DNA of 44,759 bases, taken from Bradyrhizobium sp. Arg816. GTDB lineage: Bacteria > Pseudomonadota > Alphaproteobacteria > Rhizobiales > Xanthobacteraceae. The translations under genes and the position numbers were made by a program. Below are positions 42,800 to 44,759 of this stretch, one piece after another; the first letter of the stretch is position 1; every line of letters begins with the position of its first letter. Below the pieces are notes generated by a model that saw only the letters and a list, made by a program, of their open reading frames with translations, was not told the DNA's origin and ran no database searches. The stretch spans positions 1 through 44,759 of the forward strand of contig NZ_JAPRAQ010000041.1 in assembly GCF_029989365.1 (NCBI RefSeq), read 5' to 3'.

Positions 42800-43620
42800 A
42801 TGGACTTTACTCAACTCGCGGGGGGCTCCGGCAGTCGGGCAGCGCGGGCCCGCAAGAGAACTTGTCGGTTCCCCCCCCCCCCGGCAGATGCAGCGGCTTT
42901 CGAGCAGCAGTTGCTGGAGATCGCCAATGCAGGTGACGGCGTGCCGATGCAATTCTCCATTCATCAAGTCGGTGCACCCTTACCTGAGGGACAGCTCCTT
43001 ACGGAGGCGGGCGAACACGAATACTCGCAAATACCGCATGGCGGAAGGGCTGAGACGATGCCTTCCGTCTCGGCGCGGCAGCCGCGCCGGGCAACCTGGG
43101 CTTTCGTAGGCCGCAGCGGCGAGCCTCTCCATTCTGAAGATGCGCGGCTTGTCGAGGCGCTGAGGGCGGCACTCATCAACGGCGGCTTCAAGGAGCGCAC
43201 CGCCAAGAGTCATGTAGACTCTCTTCTTAGATTGGGACGATGGCTCGTCAAGAACAACAAGCAGGGCATATCCGAGCGCCTTTACGAGGGCACGCTGGAC
43301 AGCGATGCAACGGAGTTCAAGAAGGCGAGCTAGCGGGGCGTCCTTACCGCACTCGGTCATCTGCGGGCCTCGCAGGCTGGGGCGGAGTCGTACCGATCGC
43401 AAGCCGGACTAACCCCTTCCGCCGATGATGCCGACCTCATCAAGGAGTACAAGTCGACTATCATCAAGGAACGCAAGAAAGGAAGCGGCAACTGCGTACA
43501 AGTATGCAACTGCTCTTCGCAGCTTCAGTGAGTACCTGCGCAACATCAGAAGGCAGCCAAGGACACCCGGCAGCATCGAGGTCCGTGTTAATGCCAAAAG
43601 CCTGCCGGAGCTAATCTGAC
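42800..43620 (+). pseudogene. Degenerate type III effector-like gene with SAM-like repeats
   Basis: From the ATG at 42800 the frame codes for 177 residues up to an in-frame TAG at 43331-43333. It contains a helical module (SEDARLVEALRAALINGGFK, then HVDSLLRLGRWLVKNNKQG) resembling the N-terminal domain of tyrosine recombinases, as in repeats of large NopD/Bel2-5-type effectors. After the TAG the same frame continues with RGVLTALGHLRASQAGAES and a second module (ADDADLIKEYKSTIIKERKK). Near 43480 the match jumps to another frame (EAATAYKYATALRSFSEYLR), so there is one nonsense mutation and one frameshift. No protease domain follows. A run of 12 C (42871-42882) lies in the N-terminal part. The tts box upstream supports a former secreted effector. 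Confidence 0.6.
42871..42882 (+). repeat. C12 homopolymer tract in effector coding sequence
   Basis: Twelve consecutive C residues code for the tail of Phe, three Pro and part of a fourth Pro (FPPPPAD). Such tracts slip during replication and can switch frames. In this already broken gene it may be a cause or a result of decay; a sequencing-length error is also possible. Confidence 0.8.
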
Positions 43621-43752
43621 CGCCATCCGACGCAGCCCGTCATAATCACTGTGCAGAGCGACTACGACGCGCTGGCTGGAGGCTGCGAAGAGCGGACCGG
43701 GAGCCGGCTCTCCGATGATCTACGGGGCTTCTGACCGGATTTCGGCTACAGT

Positions 43753-44373
43753 CTACTTATGCGCGGGCTGACCCGCTGGACGAAGGGCGCGGGGTGAAGC
43801 TCCTAGAATGAGCTGAGACAGATAGGGAATGTCGCGCACGGTTCGGCGCACCATCAGCGTGACGAGAATAATCGCTCCCCCTAGAATAACCGCCACGGCC
43901 AACCTGGTTGTGAGATCCGAAGGCTCTGCGTACTGTATCGAATCCATGAGGCGAAATACCGTACCCTGAATCAAGTACAGCACCAGCGTGCTCTGTCCTG
44001 TTTCCACGGCGATAAAGCGGACCGCTCGATTTGAGCGGCCAAATCTCCAGCATTGCAAGAAGAGCTCAATCATGATCGCTGAGGCTGCCGCAGAACCAAA
44101 AAGCATCAGAAGCACGTTCTTCGCCGACAGCATATCTTGAACCAGGGCGAGATTGTTGTAGACATAAGTGTCCTTCTGCCAGGCTAGAAAACACACCAGT
44201 GCCGCTATGCAGAGAGACGCGATCAAGAGCAGCTTGTAAGAGCGTGTTATGCTCGTCCAGCGGTCTCTCGACTGGGAAAATGAGAAGCCCAGGCAGAAAA
44301 ACGGGTAAGTATACTTTATAAGAGGAAATATGGAGAATGTCACGGGCGCAAGCGCGACCAGTACGACTGATAC
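43753..44373 (-). pseudogene. C-terminal half of an acyltransferase-3 protein (NolL/NodX-like)
   Basis: About 207 residues of a polytopic membrane protein with 5-6 spans (VALAPVTFSIFPLIKYTYPF, LLLIASLCIAALVCFLAWQK, NVLLMLFGSAAASAIMIELF, TLVLYLIQGTVFRLMDS, LAVAVILGGAIILVTLMV). This is the arrangement of the C-terminal part of acyltransferase-3 enzymes, O-acetylases of sugars that include NolL and NodX, which acetylate Nod factors. Family members have about 350-370 residues; the N-terminal half with the catalytic His is missing. The frame runs to the edge of the IS3-type element at about 44374, so the IS probably cut the gene. Whether it was nolL or a polysaccharide acetylase cannot be decided. 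Confidence 0.65.
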
Positions 44374-44759
44374 TGACCTGAGCCCCAAAGGTCATCCAGC
44401 GATGGGCGGAATCCTTTGGTCATTTGAGCCTGTGTGGCTTGGTGATGCAACGGGACGGGGCGCGGAGCCCTCGACACAGCGCAGCGTCCCGTCCCGTTGC
44501 ATGTCGGACGCTGTTAGCCTGGCGTAAGTTGATGGCGGCAGGTTGCCGATCCCGCTGTGCGGACGAACGGTGTTGTAATCGTCCTGCCATTCGGCGAGCA
44601 GCTCCCGAGCATGATCGAGTGACGAGAACAACGTCTCGTTCAACAACTCGTCGCGCAGTCGTCCATTGAAGCTTTCCACGAAGGCATTCTGCTGCGGCTT
44701 GCCCGGCGCGATGTAGTGCCACTCGATCCGGGTGAGCTGCGACCAACGCAGGATGGCCA
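44374..44759 (-). mobile_element. IS3-family insertion sequence, partial
   Basis: The right end of the window contains the 3' part of an IS3-family element reading leftward. The likely terminal inverted repeat begins TGACCTGAGCCCC at 44374. The element continues beyond 44759, so the other end and the target duplication cannot be seen. Confidence 0.7.
44392..44759 (-). CDS. IS3-family transposase OrfB, C-terminal part
   Basis: About 120 residues of the integrase catalytic core run to the stop at 44392. RIEWHYIAPGKPQQNAFVES is the region with the third catalytic acidic residue (Glu of DDE, QNAFVESFNG). RDELLNETLF, WQDDYNTVRPHSGIGNLPPS and YARLTAS follow, the usual IS3 OrfB end. The tail (EGSAPRPVASPS) is seen in related bradyrhizobial elements, as far as I recall. 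The N-terminal part and OrfA lie outside the window. Confidence 0.92.
   Translation of the reverse strand, partial: AILRWSQLTRIEWHYIAPGKPQQNAFVESFNGRLRDELLNETLFSSLDHARELLAEWQDDYNTVRPHSGIGNLPPSTYARLTASDMQRDGTLRCVEGSAPRPVASPSHTGSNDQRIPPIAG

Overview
This window is part of a symbiosis island of a Bradyrhizobium species close to the B. japonicum / B. diazoefficiens lineage. The gene order nolA - nodD2 - nodD1 | nodY(K) A B C S U I J nolO nodZ - fixR nifA - fixA is the classical bradyrhizobial arrangement, and the encoded proteins match those families along their length. The region has long gene-poor stretches, broken genes, small orphan genes and an insertion sequence at the right edge, all typical of such islands. 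No tRNA, rRNA or CRISPR array was found.

Left part (1-19000). A truncated type III effector-like gene sits behind a good tts box (1182-1210). It is followed by an OprB-type porin without a clear start codon, a small membrane-anchored coiled-coil protein, hemN1 with a FixK2/FNR-type box, and a TauE/SafE transporter. Then come a LuxR-type solo regulator that keeps its acyl-homoserine-lactone pocket residues, an Omp25/31-like barrel with a terminator, and small hypothetical genes. A leftward set follows: a periplasmic ligand-binding protein, a 50-residue membrane protein and a luciferase-like flavin oxidoreductase. Between these genes, stretches of 0.4-2 kb hold nothing recognisable.

Central part (19000-34400). 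NolA (MerR type), NodD2 and NodD1 (LysR type) are read leftward. A nod box between nodD1 and nodY drives the rightward Nod-factor operon: backbone synthesis (nodC, nodB, nodA), N-methylation (nodS), carbamoylation (nodU, nolO), fucosylation (nodZ) and export (nodIJ). A 31-bp element with a MerR-type geometry (TTGAAY - 19 bp - TAGGYT on the minus strand) occurs three times: upstream of nolA, upstream of nodD2, and upstream of the ligand-binding-protein gene. This suggests a NolA regulon with one previously unlinked member.

Right part (34400-44759). The fixR-nifA operon has a perfect RegR-type box, a second near-identical box 80 bp upstream, and a -24/-12 promoter. fixA has its own -24/-12 promoter, which lies inside the longest possible reading frame and so moves the start to a GTG at 38605. 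About 500 bp after fixA there is a perfect NifA upstream activator (39957-39972) followed by a perfect sigma-54 promoter (40039-40054). They point at an unusual pair of genes: a helical, possibly di-iron-oxygenase-like domain fused to a seven-cysteine GFA zinc domain, and a 2-oxoglutarate/Fe(II) oxygenase. This is the best candidate for an undescribed nitrogen-fixation-linked pathway. The right edge holds a second tts-box-driven effector relic with a 12-C tract, and an acyltransferase fragment cut by an IS3-family element that continues past the window.
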